From NCBI GenBank assembly GCA_028023455.1, contig JAQFVV010006200.1, forward strand, positions 7,986,521 through 8,050,520: a DNA stretch of 64,000 nt, in the 5' to 3' direction. Below the pieces are notes generated by a model that saw nothing but the letters and a program-made list of their open reading frames with translations, was not told the DNA's origin and searched no databases. The translations under genes were made by a program, and so were the position numbers. Below are positions 9,091 through 21,125 of this stretch, one piece after another (the first letter of the stretch is position 1; the number at the start of each line of letters is the position of its first letter). Source of the stretch: Epiperipatus broadwayi (Eukaryota > Onychophora > Udeonychophora > Euonychophora > Peripatidae).

Positions 9091-12039
9091 CTATCTCACA
9101 TGTGGTCTCTTTCTGGGTCTTTTACAATCTCTTGGAATACAGTTTAAGATTTCATTTGTCCATCTATTATCATCTCTTCTAGCAATATGTCCAGCCCAAC
9201 TCCACTTCAATCTTTTAATTTTTTCAATGAGGTCAGTAACACCTGTTGTTCTCTTACTCATACATTGTGTTTTCGATCTCTTCTTGTTACTCCCAACATG
9301 CATCTCTCCATACTTCTCTGAGTAGTCTGAAGTCTCTGTATTGCTCTTCTATTAAGTGTCTAAGTCTCAGATCCATAAGTAAGAACTGGTAAAACACATT
9401 TGTTAAAAACCTTCCTTTTCAAACACATAGGCATATTTCCTTTTAGTATCAAGTTATTTCTACCAAAAGCATTCCAACCAAGTTTAATTCTATGATTAAT
9501 TTAATCCATTATGTTTCCATCTGTATTAATAATCTGACCAAGGTATTTGTAACTGTTAACTTCTTCTAATTCATCATAATCAATCTTTATTTTCATATTT
9601 TGAGAAAATCCATTAACATTTGTCTTTAGTCATATTTTCCTACTTTCATCTGATAACTCCTGAAACATTTCCTGCAGTTCTAAAGCATTATTTGCAAAAA
9701 CAACTACATCATCTGCAAAATCTAAATGACTTAAATAATCTCCATTTACTTTCACTCCTTTAGTTTCCCATTTTAATCCACAAAATACTTCTTGCAACAC
9801 TGCTGTAAAAAGTTTTGGAGATATGGAGTCATTCATCTTGTCTTACACCTTTCTCAATGTTGACCTTCCCAGTATCATTATGTAATCTAATTGTTGCTGT
9901 TGCATTTTTATAAATATTCTTTAAAATATGACAATATCCTGGATCTATACCTTGATGATCCAATGCCTTAATCACTGAAGAAATGTTTATAGAATCAAAT
10001 GCCTTTTCATAATCTACAAATCCAAAACATAATGGCAACTCATATTCATTTGTCCTTTCTATAACTTCTCTCAAAACCTGGATATGATCTACTGTACTAA
10101 AACCACTTTTAAATCCAGCTTGTTGTCTTGGTTGGTGGAAATCCAATGTTCTCTGTATACGAGTTGTAATTATCTTGGTAAAAATTTTGTATAAAACTGA
10201 TAAAAGGCTGATAGGTCTGTAATTTCTAATATTTTCTTTATCACCTTTTTTAAATATTAATATTATTATGCATTCTTTTAATCATCTGGTACATCTTTAT
10301 CATTTAGATATTTGCTTGTTGTCTTGGTTGGTGGAAATCCAATGTTCTCTGTAGATGAGTTGTAATTATCTTGGTAAAAATTTTGTATAAAACTGATAAA
10401 AGGCTGATAGGTCTGTAATTTCTAATATTTTCTTTATCACCTTTTTTAAATATTAATATTATTACGCATTCTTTTAATCATCTGGTACATCTTTATCATT
10501 TAGACATTTGGTATATAACTTTGCTAAAAAAAAATTCTATTTCTTCACCTGCTTCTTTTAATATATCAATTATAATTCCATCATTACCTGGAGCCTTTCC
10601 TTTCTTCATACATTTAATTGCATGTTTCACTTCTTCATTTAAAATTCTGGGCAATTCAGAGATGTCTTCTACCCGTTTCATGATGTCATCATCTCTCTTT
10701 TTAGTAATAATTCCATCTTTTTTTCTTATTGCAGATATAAATTTCCTACCAATACCAAAATGTTGTTTTACATTTTTGAGACTTTTATTTTCTTCTACAG
10801 CTTTCCTTGCTAGTTCACAGTTATATTTTCTTATATCATTTTCAACTCTTTTCCGTACCATTTTAAAAATTTGAGATATTCAATCCTTTTTAATGCATCA
10901 TTTTTGTATATCTTCATATTCCTTCTTTTCTTCATAAATTCTTTAGTCTCAGTAGAAATTTTTATTGGTCAATTGCTGCTTTTTTCTACCAGCTATCTTT
11001 GTTGCATTTTTTAAAAGTGTATCAGTTATTTTTATATTAATTTCATTCAAATCTGAATCGTGTTCAAAATCTACTAATACTTGAAACCGATTTGTAAGTT
11101 CTAATTTAAATTCATTAGAATGTTTCTGAAGATTATGAATATCAACTGTAAAAATTGTTTTTCTTAATAATTTTCATCTCTCTAGTTTTTCATTTACACG
11201 TATCTTACATCTTACTAATTGATGATCACTTCCTATGTTAAATTTATTAAGAACATTACAATCTTGAAATATGTATTTTCTGTTAGTCAAAATATAATCC
11301 AATTCTGCTGTACCTTCATTGGGATGCTTCCATGTCCATTTCCTTTTAACATTTTTCTCAAAAAAAAGAATTCATAATATAAAGTTTTTCTTTTTCAGCA
11401 AACTCCACTAGTCTATATCTTCTCTCATTTCTATTACTATAATCAAAATTACCTACAGCACTTTCATCTTTCATTTTTTTACCAATTCTAGCATTAAAGT
11501 CTCCCATAACAATTTTAAAATGTTGTTTACTCTGATCGAAAAATCTTCTACTATTTCATCACTATGAGAACTTGTTGGGCATAAACCTGAATTATCTGCA
11601 TTTGGTATCTACTATTAAGTTGTATAGCTAATCTTGCCACTCTGTCTGATACACCATCAATCTCCACAATGTTGTTCTTCCACTTTTTATTTATAATGAA
11701 TCCTACTCCATTTGTATTTCCAATATTTGTGCCTTTATAATAGAGTACATGTCTACTTTTTAAATCAATTGTCTCTTCATCTTTTCTTCTAACTTCACAA
11801 AGTCCAATAATGTCCCATTTAATATAAGACAATTCTTCTTCTAATTCTTGCAAACTTCTTTCACTTGAAAGTGATCTGCAGTTGTAAGTATCTAAATAAA
11901 AATTTGTCATCAAATGGTAGCCTGGGTCCACAATCAGGGGATTCTTAGCACCCTCCGCCTTTGGCCACCAACCACTGCCTTGGTTGGCAACTTTACAGCC
12001 TCCTGGAAATAAAGGCCATGATTTATTTTTGTCTGTCAT
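9091..12039 (-). pseudogene. RTE endonuclease / reverse transcriptase pseudogene
   Basis: From 12039 downward: an endonuclease start with TYNCRSL and IIGLCEVRR (catalytic Glu) and GVGFIINKKW (11551-12039); GDFNARIG (about 11481-11504); IGSDHQLVR (about 11215-11240); the linker KGKAPGNDGI (10496-10861); reverse transcriptase with FVDYEKAFDS (9829-10146) and the catalytic FADD (9708-9719); and a C-terminal block with RLKWSWAGHIARR (9091-9303). The frame changes several times (near 9833, 11345 and 11535, for example), and a 196-bp tandem duplication interrupts the palm region. The protein would cut DNA and prime reverse transcription at the nick, but this copy cannot make it whole. Clade assignment is firm on the endonuclease and C-terminal motifs. 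Confidence 0.88.
10118..10509 (-). repeat. 196-bp tandem duplication inside the RTE
   Basis: The segment starting at 10118 is repeated starting at 10314 with only a few substitutions. Period is 196 bp, which is not a multiple of three. It therefore shifts the frame and duplicates part of the reverse transcriptase. The close similarity means it arose well after the element had inserted or shortly before. Confidence 0.9.
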
Positions 12040-12410
12040 AATTGTATATATGTATTGGAAAAATATTTATCATTTCACAAACATTCATTCTGCTTATCAG
12101 GCAACTGAGAAGAAAGACAATGATGTTTCTTGATCTTAAACTCAGAGGTAAAAAGCCAATAAACTCATCACACTGGCTAATGCATGTTGGTGAGCAGCCC
12201 ATACATGTTCATATACTATATGAATAATTACATAGTAATAACCGCTGCAACAACAAGAACGTATGGAGTGGACATTAGGAATTTTCCCTGCTCAGTTCCT
12301 TTAAGGCCTCCAAGAGGAATCAAAGGGTCTCCTTTCAGTTAATAGCAAACTCCTTTCTGCAGCCCTAAATACATGTACATATATATATAGATAGTTAAAT
12401 ACATGAAATT

Positions 12411-12510
12411 AGAATAGTTGATTATTTGGAATATTTAAATAAAATTAAACTTTTCTGAAGACATTCAACACACATATTAGATGATGGAAATAGTCCAATA
12501 TAAAAATATA
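12411..12510 (+). repeat. Dispersed repeat, copy 2 (see 573-705)
   Basis: It carries the block ATTTAAATAAAATTAAAC, then ACATTCAACAC and TTAGATGATGGAAATAGTCC in the same order as 637-705 and 14757-14850. Confidence 0.6.
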
Positions 12511-12557
12511 GCTTAACATATATGTAATTAAAAGGAGAAAAGAATTCTTCCTCAGGC

Positions 12558-12837
12558 TATGAATAAAAGCTTCAGGAATAGAATGAATTCAAATGAATCT
12601 ACCTATTTTGGAGCTCTTTTAATATTTATAAAGTTACCTTTTCCAAAAGTGATAAAAATTCAGAATGAAATTAATATATCAGTCATCTGAAATAGGGTAT
12701 TTAATAATTAGTAGAATAATACTCAACTATACAAGAATGTAGATAGAATTTCTTGTAATAACCTTGTTTTAGTAATCTAATAGAAATTAATAAATGGATT
12801 CATTCTATTCTTGATTCTTTCTGCTATTTATTCATAG
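12558..12837. repeat. Imperfect inverted repeat, ~280 bp
   Basis: CTATGAATAAA...GAATAGAATGAAT at about 12558-12590 pairs with ATTCATTCTATTC...TTTATTCATAG at about 12797-12837. The interior is A+T-rich and non-coding. Confidence 0.55.
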
Positions 12838-14569
12838 TGGAGAGAGAGTGATTTTCTCCTTGCAGATAGATGGACACACTATATATAATGTCAACAGAAA
12901 AATTAAAATATAGAAAATTATTTATCTTGACAATAGATTAAAGATTCATAGTTTAGATAAGTTTGGCTGTTATCATGCAATTTTTTATGCATTTAATTTA
13001 CTATTTTTTAATAACAAATATCTAAAAAATATGAAAACCAGAGATAGGAATTGAATGTTGTATCTTTTAAATAAAAAAGAAAAATTCTTTATTTTAAAGC
13101 TTTAACTCACAACAGTATGCTTTTATTATTTAAAAAGTATTATTTTCCAATACATTTTTATTATATATATATTGTATTGGCAGAAAGATGAGAAAGAGGA
13201 TGTAAACCCAATAAATAAATTCCCTTTTGATGATTTTGTTCATTGATATACAATAAGAATAATTGGGGTGTACATTCAATTAAGGTAAAATAAAAGATAA
13301 CTCATCTATGAAAGAATCATACATTAGTTTATCAAATGTAACATGATGAGTCATGAATAACTTATATTTGCATAATTATTAAACTCAGCGCATGATTCTG
13401 CTGATATGAATAAATCATAAAACAGTCAGCTTCTAGGTCTTCAGACTTAATAATACCCATAAATGTGTGTATTTTGCTACTTCCTAATTCAGTAAACATA
13501 AATGGATAACACAAATGTATTTAATTTCTTTTCTATCTTCAAAAACAAATTTAATTACAATGCATGGCCTTATGCATTTGGTTTTCAAGTTAGTGATGAT
13601 GATCAAACTAAGCATTCTGTATCATTAAGCCATCTTCATTAGAAAGCTTTTTCAGAATACTGGTTACATTTCCAGATGCATCCTCCAATTCTAAAATACT
13701 GGAACAAAGATTAAATAACTGAAGTATAGCTTTATTTATATTGAAGCATGGCACCGGCCCTGATAATGAGACTCATTTTATGAGAAAGGCTATCCCCTAA
13801 ACCTTACCCATTTTCCTGTTATAGCTCCTGTTGTAATTTATAGATAGATATTGAGAATGATGTTATTCATATTAGCAATTTTTCTAAACTAATTAATATA
13901 AAAATAAAAAAACGAATTATGTGTAGAAATGATAATAAAATGAGAATATGCTTCATTAATGAACAACAGATTTATTAAAGTAAAGAACATGAGTAATTAA
14001 ATGATATTCATATAAATACACCATAATCATAGATGTACATGTTATGAGGTTTGAGCTAGTATATGTGAAACATACATTTTTGACTTCTTTTAAAAGTTAG
14101 TTTAATTTTAATTAATTGTTTTATCAATCAATAGGCAACATTAGAGCCCAGGTCATATCTGAAACATAAAACAAATTGACCCACACCATAGCTTAAGTAA
14201 TAGCTTTTAAAAATGTGATTTTCCTCCCATGTTTTCGACACTAGAAATTAAAATATTTCCCCCTATGGACAGTCCAACACAGAGAAAGAAAGCTTGGAGA
14301 AGAATAAAAAAAAACTTTGTAAATATATCTAACACAATTAAATACATTTCAAACAAAAAATACAACTATTTTCCTGAAGGTTTGTGATGATAATATTTTA
14401 ATTGTATTTATATATTGGAATATTTCATCATCTAGTGTTGAATATTGAATAAATAGGAAAAGGTACATAATGTATGGAAACCATTAATCAACTCTGCTCT
14501 TAGGAAAAAGTAGGGAAATCAGGAGGAACCTCATAGATAAGTATATGAAATTTCTACTGGCTATTGCCT
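12838..14569. other. AT-rich interval, no gene seen
   Basis: No reading frame above background and no recognised repeat. Short TA-rich microsatellites occur. Confidence 0.55.
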
Positions 14570-14760
14570 TTGGCAGGATAGCTCACTTGGTTAGACTGTT
14601 TTCTTAAAATTCAATATCCAAGAATCTAAGAGTCCAAGTTCGATTTCTATGCTAGTATTCTCACTGGTCAGGCCAGCAACACTTGATGAAGAGAGGAGAA
14701 TAATACCTTTCAAAACATTGTGCATAGTGACCTGTGTGCTATTATTAACAGCTGAATGTA
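14570..14760 (+). mobile_element. tRNA-derived SINE with a GATGA...GAAAC central hairpin
   Basis: Box A is TAGCTCACTTGG (14579-14590) and box B is AAGTTCGATTTC (14636-14647), spaced as in a tRNA-derived pol III promoter. The body (about 14683-14723) has CTTGATGA, a stem GAGAGG...CCTTTC that pairs over six positions, and then AAAACATTG, the decayed form of GAAACGTTG. The combination of a tRNA head and a conserved central hairpin is typical of SINEs with a shared central domain. No clear tail or target duplication was found. Confidence 0.65.
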
Positions 14761-14850
14761 CTTTTAAAATTTAAAGTTAATTTTTTCTAAAGATAAACAA
14801 TATTTAATACTAGATGATGGAAATAGTCTAATATATAAATACAACAAAAA
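14757..14850 (+). repeat. Dispersed repeat, copy 3 (see 573-705)
   Basis: It shares TTAATTTTTTCTAAA and the later ACTAGATGATGGAAATAGTC with the copies at 637-705 and 12411-12510. Confidence 0.55.
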
Positions 14851-14919
14851 TTACAACCAATTATTGAGAAATATATCTATAAATTTCTTACCAGTATTAA
14901 ATGTTTATATATATATATC

Positions 14920-15021
14920 ATTAAAAGCTAGTCAGCACTTACATAATTCCAATATCAATAACAATCAACAGTTTGAAATTGTTGATTGATATTGTCCAAG
15001 TGCTGACTGGTTTTTAATGAT
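14920..15021. repeat. Inverted repeat, ~50-bp arms
   Basis: The left arm (from about 14922, containing AGTCAGCACTT and CAATATCAATAACAATCAAC) pairs with the right arm (GTTGATTGATATTG and AAGTGCTGACT, ending near 15020) around a ~10-base loop at about 14970-14978. Confidence 0.75.
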
Positions 15022-16091
15022 TATTTACAAACCCATTTAGCTTTGAACATTATTACATTTATTATATATCTATATGGCTTTAAAATGACCAAGTAATGGA
15101 CTCTTCCATGAAAATTTGAATTAGGCCATATATAATTGCACTTCTGCTTCCATCTGAATTATGATGGCTTTTGAATTAGGTCATATATCCAGATTATAAT
15201 GACTTTACATTTGTTTAAAACAGTTACTAGATTTGCTAAACCTTACATGCATCCAAAGCAGCTAATACAAATAGTCATTTTGAGTTAGCTAAGCAATCTG
15301 GTAAAAAGGGAGTGTGGACATGTTTTCCAGTAGCATTTGTTTCATTGGTCAAAACCGGAGATTATCCATAACACTTAAAAATAATGCTACATTTATTATT
15401 TCACAGATACCTTACTGTACAATTCGAACTGAATTTATTTTTATGGTTCATAAATAAGTCTGCTTTTTCCTTGACTTTGAAGGTTGATTATGAGTTTTTA
15501 TTTCAATTATTTTCCACAATATAGCCATTTTTATAATTACTTGATTTATATATATATTTACTATGTAAAGATTAAATTATTGCCAGTTAATATTCAGGCA
15601 GGAAAGCAATTCCTCTCTATATCAAATCAACAAATTCTTTGGCATGGAAATAACAGGCTATGTTTCAAACTCTATTCTTTTAAACAGATCATTCTTCTCT
15701 CTAGGGTACTATATGATTGAAACATCAATAGATGCATGGTTAGCAAATCTTGTTAGATAAATGAACTTGGCTTCTTATCTGTATATCATAAAGATATACT
15801 GGTGAGTGCTTTTCTAGTAATCGCAATTTATTGTGAGGATCAGTCAACAAACGCAGCTAAAAACCTTAATTTCTAGTTGCTGTTATCTATTTTATATTGA
15901 TCTAAAGTGAACTCATTTGTTTTAATTTAACTCTTCCTGCTGTTTATAAGCTTTTAGAACTTCATCTCTCCTGTAAAACGTCTTGATCTTTTATCTTGTT
16001 TTTCAAATCTTAATTACATTTTGCTTTTATAAATCCTTAACTTGTTTTACAAATAATATTTTGCAATAGAAAAAAATATATAATTTTAAAT
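15022..16091. other. AT-rich interval, no gene seen
   Basis: A short approximate direct repeat (GAATTAGGCCATATAT / GAATTAGGTCATATAT) occurs at 15118 and 15174. Nothing else is recognisable. Confidence 0.5.
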
Positions 16092-16206
16092 CTTTTTTTT
16101 TTTTTCATATGTCATAGCATCGGCCAGGAAGCGAACCCGCAACAACCGTCTGCAACCAACTGCTTGCTTGCAAGGCGGCTGCGCTGACCTCTCAGCTAAC
16201 AACGCT
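16092..16206 (-). mobile_element. tRNA-derived SINE with poly(A) tail
   Basis: On the minus strand it starts near 16206, has box A TAGCTGAGAGG (16188-16198) and box B GGGTTCGCTTCC (16127-16138), then CATATGA and a ~15-base A-tail (T-run 16092-16106 on +). The A-to-B spacing is somewhat long because of a repeated GCAAGCAAG / GTTGGTTG tract. A second, older copy is at 7546-7640. Confidence 0.75.
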
Positions 16207-17572
16207 TTGTGCAAATTATATATAAATATTGTACATTATCAGTTTTAATACTATATTAAATAAATTTTATAAAAATTCAGTCTTTTATATAATTCTCTCC
16301 ATAGGTTATGTGCTTCTACAGATTTGGCAATTACATTTTCTGACTAACCAAACTTTTCTTTACAAATTAAGGCTGTGGGTCTTTATGAAAATAGATTACT
16401 TACTATAAAATTTATATAGTTTACATTGCATGTAAGATTGACAAATATAAAAATATATTTTAATTTCCAACCTTGAACAAGTCCAAAAGTTGTGTTTATC
16501 TGCTTCTTTTTTATAGAATCAAGATAATAAGTGAACACTAAAAATTATTCAAAATTTTATTTTCATTCTAAAAATAAATATACGTATTTTTAGGTACACG
16601 GACAAATATATGATAAAATTGTGTATTTATTTGTTTTAACTTACTTTTTCTTTAATTTTTTAATCTGTATTGATATAATATTGAAATATTTATTAAACAT
16701 TACATCATCAATATAAAACCTTATTGGTTTTGATATTTATTTAAATTAGATTCTCTCTCATCAACCTTCTGACTCGATTCATAGTCGTCACAAATGCATA
16801 TATATATATTTAGAAATAAAAAGTCATTTATTTGTGTGTGTGTATGTGCATAACCAAGTAAACATTTTTAACAAATACGTATATTCCTTCAGAAATAATA
16901 ATTTTTAAAATAAAATTAAATATTTAAAATGTTTCTACGATAAAAATTAAATATTTAAAATGTTATGGGTAATTAAAAGGATATAAAATCATTTTACAGC
17001 ATTATTGTAAAAAAAAAAAAAATTTTTTTTTTAAGTAGCAGTTCCATCTATTGATGAAAACAATAATTAAAATATAAAAGGGTTATGAAAGCACATTCAC
17101 AATCTTCAATTAATTTTTATGACATAAGATATAAAAAATTTCAAATAATATGCATACATAAATATATCAAACATTATTAGTTCAATAAAAAATTCTTGTC
17201 TTTTTATCTTCTGTTTTTTCTCTTAAAATTGTCTTTGCTACCACACTTAATGTTTTTTTTTTAATAACAATTCCATCTACTTCTAATATTTTTTATTCAA
17301 TTTTTTTTTTTTAATTGCAGATATAAAAATAATTGTATGGGAGCTATTGTTCTTTTAAATACCTTTTTAAAAAAATGAAAATAACGATTATTAATAATAA
17401 ATTACAAGAATCTAACAACTATAAATATCTTAATCACATTATTTACATAGCTGAAAATAACAACAAATGAGATCAAAGCATTCAATCGTTATTAAATATA
17501 CAAATATATATGCAGCCTGAGAGTATAAACAATGTTAAATGCACACATACACTGCATATATATATATATATT
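16207..17572. other. AT-rich interval, no gene seen
   Basis: It holds A/T homopolymers and TA and TG microsatellites (for example 16797-16810 and 16832-16850). No coding signal. Confidence 0.55.
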
Positions 17573-17700
17573 AAACCACTAAACATCACCTGATCACCAT
17601 TCTTTATGCTTACACAAGCTATATATTTACACAGAGGCAAAACTTCTTACATCCATTGAGTGGCGCTACTGTATAGAGAGCTTTGCCTACGTGTATATAT
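17573..17700. mobile_element. Fragment of retrozyme-like family 1
   Basis: It shares AAACCACTAAACATCAC, then ACACAGAGGCAAAACT and GAGTGGCGCTACTGTA with the units at 24270-24925 and 58845-58985. The hammerhead part is missing. Confidence 0.6.
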
Positions 17701-17888
17701 ATATTAATAAAAAAAATTAAAATTATCAAAATGATTGATTTTAAAACAGGTCAAGTAAATACTCAAATCACAAGTGGCATTTGTTGTGGTAATTCAAGTG
17801 TTTGTTTTATTTTAAAAATTTGCAATATTTTCTTTCCAAAATCAAAAGGTTTGTTTTTTTACTTATTTTTCTACCTGTGTACAATAGG

Positions 17889-20225
17889 ATGAAAGCAGAT
17901 GAAAATCTGAACTCAAGCATTAGCTGAGATTCAAATTCTAGCATGGAAAATTTATCTGTCAATATGGAATCCATTTGCAATCCAAAGAAAACAAGAAAAT
18001 CCAAGAGAAAGAATGGGAATCACTAAAAGTATTGAATTCCATGAATGAAACATTAAATTTAAGTATTAATAAACCCTCAGTTAACTCAATTCTGAATTTT
18101 CACAAAGATTCTACTAAAAATACTGAGCCCAGAGACATTGTGGCAAATAAGAAAAATAGCGTTAAAGAAAATTCTTGCGTTAATAATGTTGTTAATGATA
18201 GGAAACATGAAAATGCTCAGGCCAAAATGAAGAAATCTTCTAGTAACTTTAAAATTCCTAATAAATATAGACCGATGATGTTGAAACACCCCTGAAAGAC
18301 AATCTCTTTAGTTCCCAATATAATACAAGCAGTACAGAACTCACAGAAGAAATCGTTCAATTAGAAGATTTTCCTAAACTGTTTCATAACAGCGATAAAA
18401 AATCCAAAAATGTTTTAGATAAAAAGAGCCAGAGCAGCTCTAAGAAGTACACTCTCAATTTTGATACATCAATTGATGATTTTTCCAATGTAACTGCTCC
18501 TTTACTTCCATAGACTCTTAATGACAACAATAGAGTGAATAAAATCTCTTATGCAAATATTTTACAAATGGAAAGCAATAAGTCTAATCTTCCAACTATA
18601 AATAATTTTCAAAATAACAAGGATTTATTTAACATATTTCATGACAATGCAGCTGTAGCTGATCAGAGGGTGCTAATTGAAGAGTGCATTCCCCTACCTA
18701 GTCTTGATCAATCAGAGATTAATAATATCATTGCTGATTCTAATTCCACAATTCATGCACAATTGCACAGATCTTTTTTAAATTATGTAAGTGATAAAAC
18801 TTATCCTTGTGGTGACCAATCAACATAAACACCTATTTAATTTTCCTATGGATGAGTTTTGCAAGGAAGTGTCTGTTAAAAAATTATGGATACATATCAA
18901 TAGTTACTTAATCATCCCAATAACTGTTACTTGATTGTGGAATTTCATGACCCTATTCAGAAGCAGATTGTGCAAAATGCATTAAAATTTATTGAGAAGA
19001 TTGTTTGTATAGTTGATAAAAACAGACCCGTGATTTTAGCAGGTCACATCAGGAACTGCTATCTTAATTTTAACCAATCTGATCTGCAGAAACTGTTCAA
19101 GCCATATGGCACAGTTTCAAATTTCAGGTACATCTTAGAAAAGAGAGCCAGTATTCCAGTCTTGACAAATTCCACACTTTTCTCAATCTCCCTTATTATG
19201 GGAATATCCCCAACTGCTATCCCTACTATACACTGTGCAAAGTCTACCCCATTCATAATCTCATTTCATGGCATACATCCACAGTGTTTCTTTTGTAAAT
19301 TCTGTACTCACTTAATAAGAGACTGTACCTTAAGAGTATGTATTTACTGCAAGGGGAAGAGAACAAGACTGCATAATTGTGGTGAGTCGATTTCACAAGG
19401 CAAACAGCCAATTATAACCAAGCTTAATGATATGCAGCAATATCAACCAACCAATCCAGTGAGGTCTTATCACTCTGAACAGGTTGACCTTACTTTGGCT
19501 CTGCCCTTGGACTCAGCAGTTCTGTCAACCAGAGGTTCTAGCCCAGACCTGGATCCTGATTCAACTATAACTGACACTCCAGATGCTCCCAGTGTCAAAA
19601 GTAAAAGAAAGGTGAGAAGACTGGATAGGAATACTGAGGACTCTTTATCCAATCTTGGGATGCAGAATGTTTATGATTATAGTAAAAGTTCACCAGAGAG
19701 TGAATTAACTACTCTCAAAGGAAAGGGGAACAGCTTAAAGTGAATGGTCAAGGTCACAAATTTGAGAAATTGCAATCTTTACAGATCAGAGACTGTATAG
19801 ATGAAAATTCTGAAGATACACCTATGCAAATGGAGATGGTGGATCAAGATCACTTAAATGTGGTGAAAACTATCAGAAAATCAGTTTTGAGTTTAAGCCT
19901 GGGCAAGTTGGAATACTCAGATCTACATGGTATGAGTAAGTCAATGGAGAATGAATAAAACTTACAGTCCCCAGACTCCAGGTTTTGTCAGTATACTGTT
20001 ACTATCTTAGAATAAGGCTTGATTTTATTGGAAATGAATGTCTGGGGTCTTAACTCTGACAAGAGGGTAGCTGCCATCTCCTACTGGATGAGGCAATATT
20101 CTCAGCATCTGATTTGCCTTGCAGAGACTAGATTATACTCCAACTCCAATCCTGATATCATCTCTTGGTTACAAAACTTGGTTCATTTCATTATTCTATC
20201 TCAAATCAACCCTCAGCTGGGATAG
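17889..20225 (+). pseudogene. L1/Tx1-like LINE: ORF1 plus the first part of ORF2, truncated
   Basis: ORF1 begins at the ATG at 17889 and runs, with several frame changes and stops, to about 19958. Its C-terminal half (18931-19743) has an RRM-like stretch (LQKLFKPYGTVSNFRYI) and a zinc knuckle CxxCx4Hx4C (about 19279-19320) followed by a degenerate second one. This is the gag-like layout of Tx1/L1-type ORF1 RNA-binding proteins. ORF2 opens at about 20019 with NVWGLNS and CLAETRL, the start of an APE endonuclease, and breaks off at 20225. A retrozyme-like array follows from about 20305, so the reverse transcriptase is lost here. Clade is likely but not certain. Confidence 0.78.
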
Positions 20226-20460
20226 TCATCCTAATTCTGTTCAACTCACCTATTCAACATTTCAACATAAATATATTTGTACTTTGTATATATAACTTTA
20301 TGTAATACATAAGTCTCACATGATCACAATTTCTTATGCTTGCTTATAACTGTTATTAAAACAGGCAAAACTCACTATATGTATTGCCACTTGCTGCAAG
20401 CTAGAGTAATCAATGGGTGCCAGAAGGCTTGTGCATAAAATCCCCATCTAGTGCCTACTC

Positions 20461-20519
20461 ATCCAATATCCTGACTAGTTTCTGGCTTGTGGCCTTCATC
20501 AGTGAAGAGCCTTGGATCT
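20461..20519 (-). ncRNA. Hammerhead ribozyme candidate, family 1
   Basis: Minus strand: distal stem I ATCCAA; proximal stem I TCTTCA; CTGATGA; A + GGC-CACAA-GCC + A (stem II); GAAA; CTAGTC (palindromic ACTAGT plus C17); and TTGGAT closing the distal stem. All core nucleotides are kept. This copy has lost two bases of the downstream proximal stem I (AGGATA where sister copies have TGGGGATA), so stem I is weakened. Confidence 0.6.
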
Positions 20520-20962
20520 GAGAGCACTGCACCTAGATCTTAGGATCTAATGCAACCCTCCAGCAGCCACCTTTTATCTCTACTTAACTACAAAACTATG
20601 AGTCTTAAATTGAAAACACTTCAATCCAAGCTCATTAGCCTATATAGTCATATAGGTCTGAACTCAGTTCAGTACCTATACATTTTGGTGTTTTTGGTTC
20701 TTTAATAACCATAGACACCACTATCCTATTAGGCAGGATTGGTTTTTAGCCAATAAACATCACATGATCACCATTTCTTATGCTTGCTTATAACTATCAT
20801 TAAAACAGGTAAAACTCACTATATGCATATAGGCTAATGAGCTTGGATTGAAAATATTAAAGTGTTTTTAATTTAAGACTCATAGTTTTGTAGTTAAGTG
20901 GAGATAAAAGGTCGCTGCTGAAAGATTGCATTAGATCCTAAGATCTCGGTACAGTGCTCTCA

Positions 20963-21022
20963 GATCCAAGGCTCCTCACTGACGAAGATCACAAGCCAGA
21001 AACTAGTCCGGGGATATTGGAT
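20963..21022 (+). ncRNA. Hammerhead ribozyme candidate, family 1
   Basis: ATCCAA (distal stem I) - GGC - TCCTCA (proximal) - CTGACGA - GAT CACAA GCC region - GAAA - CTAGTC - CGGGGA (proximal) - TA - TTGGAT (distal). The distal six pairs are perfect and the proximal stem has five of six. Position 7 of the first box is free in hammerheads, so CTGACGA is acceptable. Stem II is mutated relative to GGC/GCC. Confidence 0.55.
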
Positions 21023-21125
21023 GAGTAGGCACTAGATGGGGATTTTATGCAAAAGCCTTCTGGCATCCATTGATTACTCTAGTTTGCAGTGAGTGGCAAT
21101 ACGTATAGTGAGTTTTGCCTGATTT

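Larger units (their letters stand above)
8962..12345 (-). mobile_element. RTE-clade non-LTR retrotransposon, near full length, decayed
   Basis: The minus strand reads APE endonuclease, linker, reverse transcriptase and C-terminal domain in RTE order. The 3' end, at the low coordinates, runs into a (TGA)n-like tail followed by TA repeats (about 8960-8985). A short simple-repeat tail is usual for RTE elements. The coding part ends near 12039. The GC-richer tract at 12230-12345 may be its 5' untranslated region, but that part is a guess. Confidence 0.85.
20305..21125. mobile_element. Retrozyme-like array, family 1, head-to-head
   Basis: The minus-strand part (20305-20830) is one unit plus a repeat of its beginning: the AACATCACATGATCACC...AAACTCACTATA tract near 20310-20385 recurs near 20756-20825, a period of about 446 bp. 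It is joined at about 20825 to a plus-strand unit reaching 21125, making a palindrome whose arms span about 20351-20700 and 20826-21125. Each orientation has one hammerhead candidate. There is no open reading frame. Confidence 0.7.

Noticed and set aside
9002-9325. Plus-strand reading frame of 107 codons
   Set aside because: It is the antisense of the RTE C-terminal coding block.
10521-10874. Plus-strand reading frame of 117 codons
   Set aside because: Antisense of the RTE linker region with the KGKAPGNDG motif on the other strand.
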